64,000 nt of DNA from Megaleporinus macrocephalus (GCA_021613375.1 CM038709.1:41574656-41638655); one strand, 5' to 3'. Counted from the first letter of the stretch, positions 10,871 to 23,776 are shown. Notes: a model not told the origin generated them from the sequence alone. Translations and numbers: made by a program.

Positions 10871-11920
10871 GAGAAAAACAGCATAAATGAGAAGGAAAAA
10901 TGGGCTCCAGACCACTGTCCTGACAAATGGGGCGACAAGTGCTCTCTGGGGTCAGTTAATCTCACTGACATGTCAGTGGAAATGGGAGGAGGACTTGAAG
11001 GAAAACAGGCAAACCTTTGACCGCCTGGTCATGGACATTTCCAAAAATGTTAAATATCCCATCTCTGATTATAACATGTTAACATTATACATTTATTCTT
11101 TATTTGCTTTGGTTTTTGTTATAAAGGCACTTCATAACCAAAGGTTTGAAACCATTCATTTAGTAAATCTATACAGTCTATATATAGAAACTAGGCCTGT
11201 TTAGACTTCACTGTATTTGCTGGCACAGTGTGGCTGCTGCTTTACATTGTTTGTGTTTTGATTCCTTATGGCTAAGGAGTTTGCCATTACATCTTCTAAG
11301 AGATGGCCGTACCGGTGATACTACGTTGCAGCAGTGCTGCAGTCTGTCACAGCCACTTGAGTGAAAGTATATCACAGGTATAAACCTGCCTGAGCTGAAC
11401 TGGGCCTGTGCTTGGTTGAAGCTGTGGGGTCTCCTGTGGGGACTGCATGCTTGAGCAGTGCTATGCGGCAGCTACCAGGCCTTTTGACTACAGGGCCCAT
11501 ACACCAGTAGCGGACCGTGACCCTTAAGCCTCGGCCCTCTCCCTCCACCTCTGTAGCGGTAATGCTAGCTTCGGCTTCCATCGTTACTCAGCGAACTAGC
11601 TAGCGGTGGTAGCCTAGTGCTAGCTAACTGTTTCTCCAGCTAGCGTTGCCACAGCGGGCAGAAATTATCATACAGTTAAGCCCGCCCACTTAGAGGGAAG
11701 ATATGATTGGTCAGTTTTACTGTTATTTGAAATTGGTATGGCGCTGAATTATAACTGCCTGCCTGGTACATGAACAGCGGGAGCACCAATCACCAACATT
11801 CTGTGGAGGCATCACAGTCCTTATGGGGGAGACACAGACTCACAGGCTTCCACTTAACCCCTCACGCTCCAACACGGATTAAATAGACACGTTTGAATAA
11901 TTTATTTAAGTAGATAAAAT

Positions 11921-11925
<5 letters not shown>
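10871..11925. other. No gene recognised
   Basis: Mixed single-copy DNA. A run of GCTAGC-type words lies at 11,565-11,645. The 105-codon frame at 10,887 begins with ATG but has no recognisable content. Confidence 0.45.

Positions 11926-11990
<65 letters not shown>
11926..11990. repeat. (TA)n microsatellite
   Basis: About 32 uninterrupted TA units. Confidence 0.97.
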
Positions 11991-11993
<3 letters not shown>

Positions 11994-12589
11994 CCATGAC
12001 AGTTCCCCACTGCCATACACATTCTGCACTGCAGCTATGAGGCTGGTGTTCAGCTGCATGATGACTAAGGACATTTCTGGGCTTCAAATATTCCTGGGCC
12101 ATTGTTGTTGAGTGACTAAGGACTCCTTATGTAATAGTTAAGTGCCTCTGTTCCATGATCTGGGAATCCCCCACTAGCGGTGGGGACCAGGAGTTGAGTG
12201 TTGTTTTTTGATTTGTTATTGGTTATGGATTTAGGTATTTGTGTACAGTGTTTGATTGGAAAGCATCGCATCCTTAAGCACAGGAACGGCGCTTGTTGAT
12301 GATGATGATGACGGCGATGAAGATTTGCAGCCAGGCTGCTTCTTAAATCAGGCTCAACACAGCCCCGTTAATCAGAACCGAGGTCATTTACATACATCAG
12401 TCCTAAAAGAACAGCAACAAAAAGCCAATCAACTTAAATGCCCAAGAGCCAAAGCATCACAGCAAGAGGCCATGGTCTTCAACTTCCCTGCCCAAAGAAC
12501 GAATGACTGGCAAGCCACACAACCAAACCCCCCAGACTTTTCGAGAAGAGACAACGGTAATAAACAACAAACGTATGAAGCCGACATCA
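11991..12589. other. No gene recognised
   Basis: A 114-codon open frame (12,256-12,600) opens at TTG and contains a short (GAT)n-coded acidic run near 12,298. It has no homology I recognise. Confidence 0.4.
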
Positions 12590-12860
12590 TTTTATTTTAG
12601 TGCTTCCACAGTTTTGACACTTTCCGTCAATTTCACCGCCCATGAATGAGTTTGCAATGACCGTGATAAAGAAGGCAATTCGATCTTGCTCCAATATTCC
12701 ACCCCCACAACGTGGCTCACCGCTCCAAATTTGATTGATACTTTCTTATCAACGGCGCCGGAAAGCTGTATGACAGTTCTGTACATTAATGACTTTTTGC
12801 AATTCCAACTCAATTTGCGGCGATAATTGCACCTGCCAATGTTCCACATTCACAAGCACC
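12590..12860. promoter_or_regulatory. Candidate conserved non-coding element
   Basis: Non-repetitive block rich in homeodomain/TALE-type cores: TTTGATTGAT (12,729), TACATTAATGAC (12,783), GATAATTGCACC (12,822). It also has CCGCCCATGAATG at 12,636. No coding logic. The texture matches vertebrate developmental enhancers; conservation is untested. Confidence 0.33.
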
Positions 12861-13199
12861 ACATCTAAGCTACCTCGGCCTGGAACGCAGCTGCCTTTTT
12901 GCTTCGGTTGACATGTTTATTGTTTATTCAATAACGGTTGAAGTAATGAGGCAGAGCTACATATGATATGCGCAACCATTGATCAGTTGAAATGAACTGA
13001 TTCAAGCTTATTTCTTGAACAAGGCTAACTTATTCATACAAGGCTAACACTTTCCATGCCATTCATGTAACTGTGCCTTACACATATGATGGCAGGTGTC
13101 ATAGGCTGTCGTGAGGTGTCTTGACAGGCAGGATGTTTTCAGTAATGGCCAGGACGGATGCCATAATGTTTGAGGATGGCACTCACTGGCAGTTCATCT
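12861..13199. other. No gene recognised
   Basis: Two short CAAGGCTAAC repeats near 13,020-13,045; otherwise unremarkable. Confidence 0.4.
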
Positions 13200-13505
13200 G
13201 TTATGGCATATTTATGTCAAGGGCTACGTTGAAATGCCAGAAAATCTCACAATGTTGGAACAAAGCTGCTTCACAGAAGTTTTGAAAACAGACAGTTACA
13301 ACATATTTCCCCCTGTAAGCAAGCCAGAGGCAACAGTGGCAAGAAAAACTCCTACAGACTGGAGGAAGAAACCTTGGGAGGAACCAAGACTCACAAGTGG
13401 AGACCCGTCCTCCTCTGGTCAAACAGTATTTACAGTATAAAACTAAATACCAAAGAAAGGAGTCTCTGTTTGAAATCTGGATAGTAAAGCTTTTGAAGCT
13501 GCAGA
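13200..13505 (-). mobile_element. Retroposon 3' tail, reverse orientation
   Basis: The reverse complement aligns along its length with the 5591-5870 tail: AAACCTTGGGAGGAACC, GACCCGTCCTCCTCTGGTC and CAAAGCTGCTTCACAGAAG are the mirrored landmarks. Confidence 0.65.
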
Positions 13506-15655
13506 GGTAGAGGCAGTCTCTGAGTCTTTATGTAAAGTGGGCGTGAGCTGAAACAGTTCCATCCTATCTCAATGCTGGTGTATCTGGATGGCACAGTGAT
13601 GTAATTGAGGGTGTAGCAGTACACATAAATAGAGAGGAGAGCTGGCTGGTGATGGTGGGGAGGAGGCTCTGATGGTCAGTCTTTCAACAGCATCTAACAG
13701 ACAGAAGGACAGTCATTATCTCAGGAAGAGTAAAGAGAGAGAAAGTTACACACTTCCATTATGGCGACATTCACACAGCAGGTAGAGGGCGCCCAAATCC
13801 AATTGTGTCATCTTTAAAATGTGGCGTATATCCAACAGATCAGCTCCTAAACTGACCCCAATGTGCAAAAGAACACTGCATGAGACATGCTCAACCAGAG
13901 GTAAACAATGACTGCGGTCTAGTCCTGGTTTCAGTTCATCCTCTCCAGCATCACAGGAGCGAGGGCCAAGTTCCAGTGACTGACAGCTGGACTTACCTCC
14001 AAGAACATGTTCCAGCTCGCTGTTAAAAGGGGTACATTAACTGGCCGCAGTCACTTCTTTGGTTCGCGTCCTCGGTTTTCTTTAAACTTTAGTACTTTCC
14101 ATTTCTTGTACAGGACCGTCTGACCCAAGCATTTCTGAGGTCTCAGCAGAGCAAAATTATGATGCCTGCTGAGTTGGATTGACGTAAAAGTGGCATGAAT
14201 TCCGAGCTGACTGAGTTACATTGCCATGTATTGGACATGCATCAGATTTCAGGACCACATAGGGCCATAGTAGCCCAAATCTGAACTGAAAATATTAGAT
14301 TCAGTATGTTTATGCTGGACACACTGCAACACAGATATGATGATGATCGGATTTGAACCACTGTGTGAACGTAGCCTATGATGCAAATACACATGGGCAG
14401 AAACTTTCCGAGTGGGACTGTATTATAGGCATGTACATGGCTGTGATTCTTCTATTTAACAGATTATCTAATTAGAATTCAGTAAGGTCCAGTTAGCGGA
14501 AATTTCCTCAGGCCAAAGTCCGGACGGTCACAATTTCTTTAATTTCAGTGTCATATCCTGTATACTGAAGTAGCCTAGTAGCCTCTATCAGCATTTTATA
14601 TCATCAACAACTGAAAGACGAATTTCAAATACCATTCAATATATTTCAACAACATTCGTTGTTTTAAATGCTGAACTGAATTAATTGTTTATAGAACTTG
14701 AAATAACTGTGTTTTCCTCCTCGAAACAAGGGCTACTTAAAAAACAACGCTTTTGAAAAGAAGTAAAGTGTAAAAAAGTGCTTGTGTATAGAAAAAGTAA
14801 ATAAAATGTATTCTTGTTAACTCAATTCTACACCGTAACAGTTAATCTCCCTCTTCTATTCCACTTTCACACTTTCTCTTGTTTAGTGAGAGGAGTAAGT
14901 TCTTGGTTGTCATTATATCTGGGCTGAAATGGAGTCAGGGCCATTCTCATACACATATGAAGGAGCTCGTTGATGAGCCTGGGACGATATTTATTTCTAA
15001 TAATGTTCATTGTAGAATGAACCATCTGAATTAGTCTTGCTCCGACTCTTTATTCCCTGACTCGCTTTACTCTCCGACTGCTTTTCTTGCTTCGTACCTT
15101 AAATCTGAGCAGATCTGATTGGCTGAGGAGCGCCTTTGGTGTTCTTACAATGCATGTGATTGGTCTGTGAGGTTACTGCGCCGCTAAGCCTGTATACTGT
15201 AAAGACAAGAAAAGCTCCGCGCTGTCAGAATTAAATACTTCTCAGTAGTTTATCAGTTTGGGTCCGCATCAGTTCGGGTCCCCCTATTAGTGACCTCTGA
15301 TCTAAAGAATTGTTTCCAATATAAGCTCAGTCGGATTGGTGTGTTTATGGATGTGTTCTATTCCAATTGAGCTCTGATTGTTAACAAACTATAACAGGCT
15401 ACATAGAAAAGTGGCTCAAAGGTTCAAGCAGAGCTTTAGCAAACTTCCTTACGTACCAGAGTGGCATGCTTGTTTTCAATACACGGCAGGCTGCAAATTT
15501 CCCCTCGTTCTCATTCTTCTCATCTGATCTCATCTGATCGCTCCTCCCTGCAATTGGCATCTGTTTCCTCTCTCGGTCTTCTCATCCCTAGTGCCCTTCC
15601 CTTCCAATACGTTCTCTTTCAGAACACAACAAAGCACTAGCCTAAATCTAATGCA
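13506..15655. other. Long unassigned single-copy stretch
   Basis: No tandem repeat or transposon recognised. Contains a TAATTAGAATTC homeodomain-type word near 14,470. No credible coding frame. Confidence 0.45.
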
Positions 15656-16420
15656 CTCGACTGCCTCGCTCTCCACGGGTGGATCCGCCGCACAATAACG
15701 ATTCTTCAGCAGCACGCCGCCGGCCCCTCGGAGTCAGCAGAACTTCTCGGCCAATTCAGGAAAAAAAAAGAAAAAGACTTCAGTACCTTCTCACCTTTCA
15801 GGACTTCAATACCGCCTCACCCTCCCGGACTCGGCGTGGGCTGCCGATCTCCGGGGTCAGGAGTATTACAGTCCGGGAGGACGGAGAGTATAAGGTCGCA
15901 GTGCTTAGATGTTTGATGCTGGCAAACACAGCCCAGAGGAAATGCGCCGGCAAGGTCGCGCAAGCCAACGTAGGCGAGGGGCGCCGTAATGAGAGTCTTA
16001 AGCGGCGGCTGCGGAAACTTCTGAAGGTGTTTTTGACTTTTGCCGCGTTCGTAAACTGGCAAATGTCAGAGTACACTGAATGTCAGCTAGCCCAAGAACG
16101 CTCGGGCCACTTGGGGCCATAGGTGCACTCTGGCCTTGACATTTACTGACACGTAGCGAGAATATACGAGCGGCCGGGGCCCCGCGGCAAGACCGCTTGA
16201 CCCCTTCACCCCATGCGGCCGCGATATTCTCCCGGCGGTCAGGTTTAAGATGAAGCTGGCGAAAACCTTTGGCTGTACGCTGTTTAATTTGGGAATCCAC
16301 TATAGCCCCAGTCCAGGACGTAAGAGCTGCTGACCTCAGCTGCACCGTAGGAGACTGGACGCAGTCCCGTCCTAGGCCTCTGAAGTTAATCGTAGCCCGG
16401 CTTACGTGCTAGAGCTAATG
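15656..16420. promoter_or_regulatory. CpG-rich block (CpG-island-like)
   Basis: CpG dinucleotides are dense from about 15,675 to 16,340, unlike the flanks. Open frames of 80-147 codons occur on both strands, as expected from stop-poor GC-rich DNA; the longest plus-strand frame (15,679-16,122) opens at GTG, not ATG. A promoter or first exon of an unseen gene is possible, but I find no clear start codon or splice structure. Confidence 0.4.
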
Positions 16421-16614
16421 CTGAGCTCTTCTCTCTGTGCTAACTCACACGCAATTACTTCTGACATTTTTAATGTCACCTTGCTCGGCCTAGAATTGCC
16501 CCATTTATTCCTCATTCTCATATAAAACCTGGAATTATTTCCCCCGCCGCAATTTTCTCGACGCACTCTCTGGTTACGTGCCTTAAAACGCTGGCTTTAA
16601 GTGTCCTGGGTGCA

Positions 16615-16616
<2 letters not shown>

Positions 16617-16642
<26 letters not shown>
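16617..16642. repeat. (CT)n microsatellite
   Basis: Pure CT run of about 26 bp. Confidence 0.9.
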
Positions 16643-16646
<4 letters not shown>

Positions 16647-16746
16647 CACTCCAGTTTTAATCGAACCCCGCTCTCCCAACCCTAATTGGCCTAGGCGAAT
16701 TTAAATCGCAGAGGTTTTGGCACTTCTTAATCAGACCCCAAATTTT

Positions 16747-16824
16747 TTCTTTTCCTTCTCTCCCTTTCTCTCTCTCTCTCTCAATCCTTCTCTCTCTCTC
16801 TCTCTCTCTTTCCTTTCTTCTCAC
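16747..16824. repeat. Imperfect (CT)n / pyrimidine tract
   Basis: CT units interrupted by TTTC and AATCC. It is followed by about 50 bp of CpG-containing DNA. Frames across it are artefacts. Confidence 0.9.
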
Positions 16825-16829
16825 AGCGG

Positions 16830-17225
16830 CGTCCGCAGCCAAAGCTGCCCGAGCTGTAAATTGGCGGTCGTCTGCTGCAGCCACGGAAAAAGTCATCATC
16901 TGAAGTATCAAACTCATTTGGGTAGAGCGGTCGTGGCCAAAGTGATCTTAAAACGCTATTCCGAATGGGAAGAAGGAGAGAAGGAGCCTAAAATTATGAG
17001 TGAAGTGTGTGGAAGGAATTGCAAGGGCCTGGTTCACATTTGCCGGAATTAAATGCAACTTTCGTACCCGAAGTACGAAGGAAATGAAATTCAAAATGGT
17101 TTGTGGAGAGGTTTAGGTATGTGAGAATTTGACAAATTAAAAAAAATGAAAAGAGCTGCCATTTTTCCTGATATTGGAAAGTAGATGATCATATGGGATT
17201 TAATTATGAGCCTTCATTTGGGTAT
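16830..17225. other. No gene recognised
   Basis: Single-copy DNA leading into the satellite. TTCGTACCCGAAGTACGAA at 17,061-17,079 is a near-perfect short palindrome. Confidence 0.4.
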
Positions 17226-17229
17226 ACGT

Positions 17230-19520
17230 AAGCCTACGTATATTCCTAATGAATGCAGTTCCGAGAGAGCATCCGTATATTTCTCTGGAGAACCAGTACA
17301 TTCCCACAGGAACAATGTAAATTCCCATTGATCTCTAGCTGAATCTTATCATATTTGTTTTTAGCCCCAGTGTATTTTAACTGAGCGGCAGTATATTCCC
17401 AAAGACCTTAATAGCTTCCTATTAAGCCTCAGTATATTCCATCAGTGCGTCATTATATATCTGGTGTTCCTTAGTCTATAATTTCAGTATTTTCCCAGTA
17501 TATTCCATCAGGCAAATTGTATATTCCTATAGATCTCATTACTTTCCAAGTGAGCCTCAGTGTATTCCCGATATCCACAAAACATTCATATTGAACCTCA
17601 GTATACTCCAGCAGCATTAAATATTTCTACTTTGCCTTAGTTTATTATTTCAGTCTTTTATTATTTCAGTCCCAGCATATTCCAACAGGCCAGCTGTATA
17701 TTCCTATAGTTCATATTATATTTCATTGTATGTTTCAATTGACTGTCAGTCACTGTATATTACTGTTGAGTCTTGGTATATTCATATTGAGTCCCAGTAT
17801 ATTATGAATGAGCATCCATATGTTTCTGTGGAGCACCAATGCATTACCACAGGAACACTGTATATTTCCATTGTATTCTAACTGAATTGTATCATATTTG
17901 TTTTTAGCCCCAGTATATTCCTACTAAGCTTCAGTATATTACCAATGACCTATATAGCTTTCTACTAAGCCTCAGTATATTCCAGCAGTGCATCATTATA
18001 TATCTGGTGTTCCTTAGTCTATAATTTCAGTATTTTCTTGCAGAGTCCCAGTATATTCCATCAGGCAAATTGTATATTCCTATAGATCTCATTACTTTCC
18101 AAGTGAGCCTCAGTATATTCCCGATATCCAAAATACATTCATATTAAGCCTCAGTATACTCCAACAGAGCCTCATTATATTTCTATTGTGCCTTAGTCTA
18201 TTATTTTTTTTTCCTTAGTCTTTCATAATTTTAGTCCCAGCCTATTTCAAAAGGCCGACTGTATATTTCTATAGATCTCATTATATTTCATTGTATATTT
18301 CAATTGACTGTCAGCCACTGTACATTCCTGTTGAGTCTTGGTATATTCATATTGAGCCCCACTGTATTCCCATTGATCTCTGTTTTTTTTAAAATTGTGC
18401 CTCAGTATATTCCTAATAACCTCAGTATGTTCCGAGAGAGCATCCATATATCACTGTGGAGCACCAGTGCATTACCAGAGAAATACTGTATATTCCCATT
18501 GTACTCCAGCTAATTCTTATTATATTTGTTTTTAGCCCCAGTATATTCCAACTGAGCCTCAGTATATTCCCAATGACCTTAATATCTTCCTATTAAGCCT
18601 CAGTATATTCCAAGAGAGCCTCATTATATATCTGGTGTTTCTATTATTTCAGTGTTTTCTCTCAGAGTCCCAGTATATTCCATCAGGTACATTGTATATT
18701 CCTATAGATCTCACTTTCCAAGTGAGCCTCAGTGTATTCCCAATGACCACAATACATTCATATTGAGCCTCAGTATACTCCAATAGAGCCTCACTATATT
18801 TCTATTGTGCCTTAGTCCACTATTTCAGCCTTTTATTATTTCAGTACCAGCATATTCCAACAGGACGACTGTATATTCCTATATATTCCCACTATATTCC
18901 CATTGAGCACTGTTTGGTCCAACTGAGCCTCAGTGTATTCCTAATGACCTCAAAATATTTCAAGCAAGCATCAATATATTTCTATTGAGTCCTATAGGAT
19001 TGTTGCATTTTCCCACTGATCTCTAGCTGAGTCTTCCTATATACTTTTTAGCCCCAGTATATTCCGACTGAGCCTCAGTATATTCCCAAATGACCTTAAT
19101 ATCTTCCTACTGAGCTTCAGTATATTCCAATAAAGCCTCATTACATATCTGGTGTGTTTTCTTGCAGAGTTCCAATATATTCCGACAGGCTAACTGAATA
19201 TTCCTGTTAAGTCTTAGTAAATTTATATTGAGCCCCAGTACATTCCCATTGATCTCTGTTCATTTCAACTGTGCCTTAGTATATGCCTAATGACATGAAA
19301 ATGTTCCAAGCCAGCATCAGTATTTTCTTAATGAGCCTCAGCATATTCCAACAGAGCCTCATTATATTTTGGATGTTCCTTAGTCTATTATTTCAGCACC
19401 ACTATATATTTATTTCAGCAGCACTATATATTTAGTTAATTTTCCTACTAAGTGTTAATATATTCATACAGCGCCTTAGTATATTTTCTAATAACCTCAG
19501 TATATTATTGGTGAGCATCA

Positions 19521-19614
<94 letters not shown>

Positions 19615-20350
19615 TGATCTCTCTTGAGTCTTACTATATACATTTTTAGCCCCAGTATATTCCAACTGAGCCCCAGTATATTTTCAAAACCCTCAGTATA
19701 CTCTTATTGAGCAACAATATATTTCAACAGAGCCTAATTACGTTTTTTGTGTCTGTTGTGTCTATTATGTCAGCATTTTTGTTGATAAGTCCCAATATAG
19801 CCCAACAGGCCAACTATACTCCTATAGATTTCACTGTATTTCAATTGAGGCTCAATAAATTCCTACAGAGCCGCTCTACATTTATACCAATTGCATTACT
19901 TTCCTACTAAAACTTAGTATATTCGTGCTGAGGCCTGGTGTATTCCAGCATGTGCTTTGTATAGTACATCCCAGTTGAGTTCAGCTTCAATTTATTATCT
20001 GAGCCTCAGTAAATTCTTATAGAGCCAATGTATATTCCTACTGGGTCATAATATATTAAACCTTAATTCCTGTAGAGCTCAGTGTATTTTAAAAACCACA
20101 CTCAATATATTCACATTGATCTCAGTATATTCAAGTTGAGCGCCAATATATTCCAGTTCAGCCCTAGCATGTTCCTATTGAGCTGTCAGCATATTTCTAT
20201 TGAGTCCCAGTATGTTCCTGCTGAGCCTTATTATATTCCTATTGAGAATAAGTATATATTTTTTTACAGTCTCAAAGTGCTCCTACAGAGTGCCCATAAA
20301 AATTCCTAGAGTCCCAGTATAGTCCTATTGAGGTCCTACTGAGAGTCTGT
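17230..20350. repeat. Degenerate AT-rich satellite with CAGTATATTCC motif and higher-order period
   Basis: The word CAGTATATTCC, usually within GAGCCTCAGTATATTCC, recurs dozens of times at about 18-40 bp spacing. A higher-order unit is visible: TTAGCCCC recurs at 17,361, 17,904, 18,532, 19,048 and 19,646 (spacings 543, 628, 516, 598). A stretch starting TCTGGTGTTCCTTAGTC is nearly identical at 17,460 and 18,003, pointing to a recent unit duplication. Open frames rich in Y, I and S are by-products. Confidence 0.85.
19525..19611. repeat. (TA)n microsatellite inside the satellite
   Basis: About 43 TA units starting at a CAGTATA motif, so probably expanded from the satellite's own TATA. Confidence 0.97.
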
Positions 20351-20439
20351 GACCCAGTATGTTCCTCTTGATCATTTTCATACTGCATTTTAATTCTTAT
20401 TGAACTTCATTTCATTCCCTTCAAAATAGTTGCAAACCA

Positions 20440-20720
20440 TTAAAAGCTCAACATATTAAGCCACTCAGGAGAAGCTGGGCATTTTCCAACTTTCTAACCA
20501 AGTTAGAGGTGCGCCAAACCATGGAAGCTCTCGGCCACGGCCCCTGGTTGCATCCTCCATGTCCATCAGACTGTAGAAATACCTGCTGTCTTCTCCACCG
20601 CCTGTCCAGAAAAACCAGCTGTCTCACAAACTGCCCGACTGAAAATAGACGGTCTCTGCTGTGACTTCTTTCACAACTTGCTGACCAAAGCATTCACTGT
20701 TGTAACTCCACCTGTCTCTC
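20440..20720. promoter_or_regulatory. Single-copy block, candidate conserved non-coding DNA
   Basis: GC-balanced sequence right after the satellite. An 81-codon minus-strand frame (20,693-20,448) lacks a recognisable domain. Could be an exon relic or regulatory DNA. Confidence 0.22.
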
Positions 20721-21234
20721 TCTTTTGAGAGTGGGCTGCACTGCAGTCCTCAGAATCTAAACAAGTGGCAATTATGCACACTTTTATATAGTCTCTGTCA
20801 TACTGTCATGCATGACACCGTGACTATATATCACATAGATCAAAGAAGTGCTCAGTGCTGCCTTCAAAATTGCCTTCTTAGACAGTTCGTACTAGATTGG
20901 ACCCAGTGCTGCTTTACCAGTCCAGCTCTATCAGTACATGAGTGTTTAGTATCGATGGCACTTTGGGCGCACTACGTCCACCATATTACCAACATCCTTT
21001 AACACAAGACGTCAGACCACCAATGTAAACATCCCACTATTTATTAATATACCTGGCATTGATGACTTGCACATCTTTGAAGCTCCATTAATGCTTGACA
21101 ATATATACAGGTTTCCAGTCCCAGAATGGCTGCACTGGTGAGAGCTCTACAGTTTCAGTTTTTAAGTGTTTTTGTATGTGCCGCATTCGGGATCATATAA
21201 GATGATATGTGTATACGTATGTATACGTATGTAG
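20721..21234. other. No gene recognised
   Basis: Ends in a GTATACGTATGTATAC-type palindromic run (21,210-21,242). Confidence 0.4.
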
Positions 21235-21342
21235 TATACGTACAATACCAGTCAAAAGTTTTAGATCACTACTGGTAAAATTTTTTAGAACTGTACCTGA
21301 ATCGAAACATTTTAACAGTTTATATATTTATATTATGTTTAT
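21235..21342. mobile_element. Tc1-type terminal inverted repeat remnant
   Basis: ACAATACCAGTCAAAAGTTT (21,242-21,261) resembles Tc1-like termini. No matching far end was found, so this may be a fragment or the left end of the fold-back structure that follows. Confidence 0.4.
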
Positions 21343-21520
<178 letters not shown>

Positions 21521-21529
21521 TATATATGT

Positions 21530-21948
21530 ATATAGTCAAGCATTTCAATTAATGTATGTCCCAACATGATGTACAAAGGACAAATTTCAAACTAGACTAT
21601 GTCTTTTTCAGGGAAGGTGTTGTTTATTTTCAAAAAGGTTTTGTGATGCTTATGAAACAAAACATGTGACAAAAGAGACCCCGCCCTGTCCTGTATCAAG
21701 CAAGAATGGTTGGCATTTAACTTGCAGAGCTACAGTCTCCTCCTCATTCGTCTCCTCAGTCCCCAGACACTTAAAGAGTTAAACGCTTAGAAAAGAAAAG
21801 GAGATAAACTTTTTTTCTTAATATTTTGCTGCAATCAAATTTCAAAATGAGCATATATTTCTTAAAAAACAATAACCTTTCAACATTTCATATGTTCTCT
21901 TTGGATTATTTTTAGTTAAATATAGGATAGAAATTACTTTTGCTGCCA
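21530..21948. other. No gene recognised
   Basis: AT-rich DNA without clear repeat structure. Confidence 0.4.
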
Positions 21949-22135
21949 TGCAACACCATACCAACTACCAGGGATAGCATAGCAACCACCTAGAAACACT
22001 CTAACAACCACCTGGGGTGCCACAGCAACAGTCTAGCAACCAATTGGGATGCTATAGCAATCACCTATAAACCTATTGGGATGTCATAATAGCTACCTAG
22101 CAACCACCTGGAACAGTATTGTAATACAATAATGC
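21949..22135. repeat. About 42-bp minisatellite, short array 1
   Basis: Four to five degenerate units of the type CTAGCAACCACCTGGGATG then CTATAGCAAT. Same family as 29,690-30,560 and 43,700-44,960. Confidence 0.8.
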
Positions 22136-22436
22136 CTGCATAGTAACATCTTAGCCAGCTTAAGCTGCACAAACAGAGCTTTTTCTTAATTTAATGTCAG
22201 TGTTTGAGCTCCACTGTGTACAAAGTAGGTGAGCTGGAAAGAACATCAGTCAAATACACAGTAAACTACACTCAACGCATATGAATAACATGCTTATTAA
22301 GCAATACTGTAATAGTAATAATACTAAAACTAATAATACTAATAGTAGGGCAGTAAACAGCAAGAGTGCGATTTTATGAAGAAATATAATACTGCTAATG
22401 ATAATAAACTAAACTTATAACACAGTTATAACACAT
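22136..22436. other. No gene recognised
   Basis: AT-rich, with TAATAATACTAA-type words near 22,310-22,345. Confidence 0.4.
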
Positions 22437-22920
22437 ATGATGCTTAAGGGAAGCAATAAGGCTGAAACCTCTCACCATGTGATAAACGAGCGCATCTCAC
22501 AACACGAAGAACATAATATCTGTGTGGAAACCGGACAGGTCAGTTATCTCACATCTTCGTTTTACTTTGTTCAGCTTCACATTCTGCCAAATCAAAGTTA
22601 CCCTCACGGCCCTCGCCCTTCAGATTCGATCAAGCGCCGAGCGCGTGAGGACGGGGCCCACTCTCACCCCGGTGCCCTGCTCAGCACCGTCACTGGACTG
22701 TCTGTCATCCAGCGAAATGATTGGTTATGCAAACCACAATTCAGCTGGGACAAGACTCAGAATGGGTGCTGTACCTTTAATCACCCCTCAGATGAAGAAG
22801 CAGAATTGATGCCGACAACCAACTCACCCCCCCCACCCGCCACCCCGACACCTCACAATCCTCTTAACTCTGCATTGATAAAACACCAGACAAGCCCTAA
22901 TCAGAGTCTGCATGTGTAAT
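22437..22920. promoter_or_regulatory. Single-copy GC-richer block, candidate conserved DNA
   Basis: A plus-strand ATG frame runs for 160 codons (22,437-22,919), and a second overlapping frame is also open. The predicted peptide has no domain I know and a Pro-rich tail from a C-run. CpG is locally raised (22,620-22,690). An octamer-like TTATGCAAACCA lies at 22,723. I favour regulatory or relic DNA over a gene. Confidence 0.3.
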
Positions 22921-23205
22921 GCAGTGTATACAGATGCAGCCGTTGACGGACGCTTCATCATCGCCACAAGTAACGTAGGCAGCGTGCGGTATCACTGCTT
23001 CAAACTCACTAGATATGAGCAGGTGGCCACTTGTAGGGCTAACCGATTGGTCTTGCTTCTGCAGAATTCAGTGGTTAAGCTGTGAACGCTCGTTCAGAGT
23101 GTTCTAATGTGAATGCTCTGTTGTAGAGAAAATCGTAGGAGCCAGATGTCTGAAGAGTTTAATGCCCTCACAGAGAGTTATTCCATAAGTACATGGGCAT
23201 GAATA
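22921..23205. other. No gene recognised
   Basis: Single-copy DNA up to the left end of TIR element copy 3. Confidence 0.4.
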
Positions 23206-23456
23206 TCGTCGCTGTCTAGAGAAAAACATGCATCTCCATTTTTGATGATTTTGTTTGTTTATATTATTTAAATCTGCTTTTTATATCTCAAGAAAGTTGG
23301 ACCAATGGACCAATAGAAATGCTTCAAAATCACTTGTAATAAAACGTCTTTACATTGACTTTGTCTTTGACTTTACATTGAAAGTTAAGAAAGTTTATGG
23401 TCTATCCTGAAAACGTATTATTTTGGGGATACTTGTATTTCTTTGGACTGAGATGA
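23206..23456 (+). mobile_element. TIR element, near-complete copy 3
   Basis: Left TIR ATATCGTCGCTGTCTAGAGA and right TIR TTTCTTTGGACTGAGATGAT pair as inverted repeats. The core has GGACCAATAGAAATGCTTCA and ends in ACATTGAAAGTTAAG. About 250 bp; no coding capacity. Confidence 0.8.
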
Positions 23457-23619
23457 TATGCTGTTTGATGCTTGAGACATTGTTTTCTGATTGAAAGGTT
23501 CTCCATACTGGTGCTATACATGCAACAATAAGAATAAAACCACTTGAAATAACTATTCTGCTAATTTAAGTTTCTATTTTGGTCATTGTATGGTCATCTA
23601 ACTTGGCTAATGGGCTCTG

Positions 23620-23745
23620 TAGCTGGCCAGCTTCCTGCTGATTAAACCAACCAGCTGGTATTAGTTGGTCTGGTGCTGGTTTTAGATGGTCACCACCAGC
23701 CCCCCAGCATGGTCATGCTGGTTGACCATCATACCAGTGTCAAAA
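23620..23745. repeat. Short palindromic repeat block (CCAGC/GCTGG)
   Basis: Multiple CCAGCTGG, GCTGGT and ACCAGC words, including the inverted repeat ATGGTCATGCTGGTTGACCAT-like segment at 23,709. Resembles the GCTGGT-type repeats common in fish. Confidence 0.55.
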
Positions 23746-23776
23746 CACAAATAACTGTAATTTATTAGTATTCACG

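Noticed and set aside
15679..16122. 147-codon frame as a coding exon
   Set aside because: Opens at GTG; frames on the other strand are open too, as expected in CpG-rich DNA.
17230..20350. Coding frames within the satellite (e.g. 18,247-18,513)
   Set aside because: Peptides repeat the DNA unit and occur on both strands.
22437..22919. 160-codon ATG frame as a gene
   Set aside because: No recognisable domain, Pro-rich tail comes from a C-run, and an overlapping frame is also open. Kept only as a candidate conserved block.
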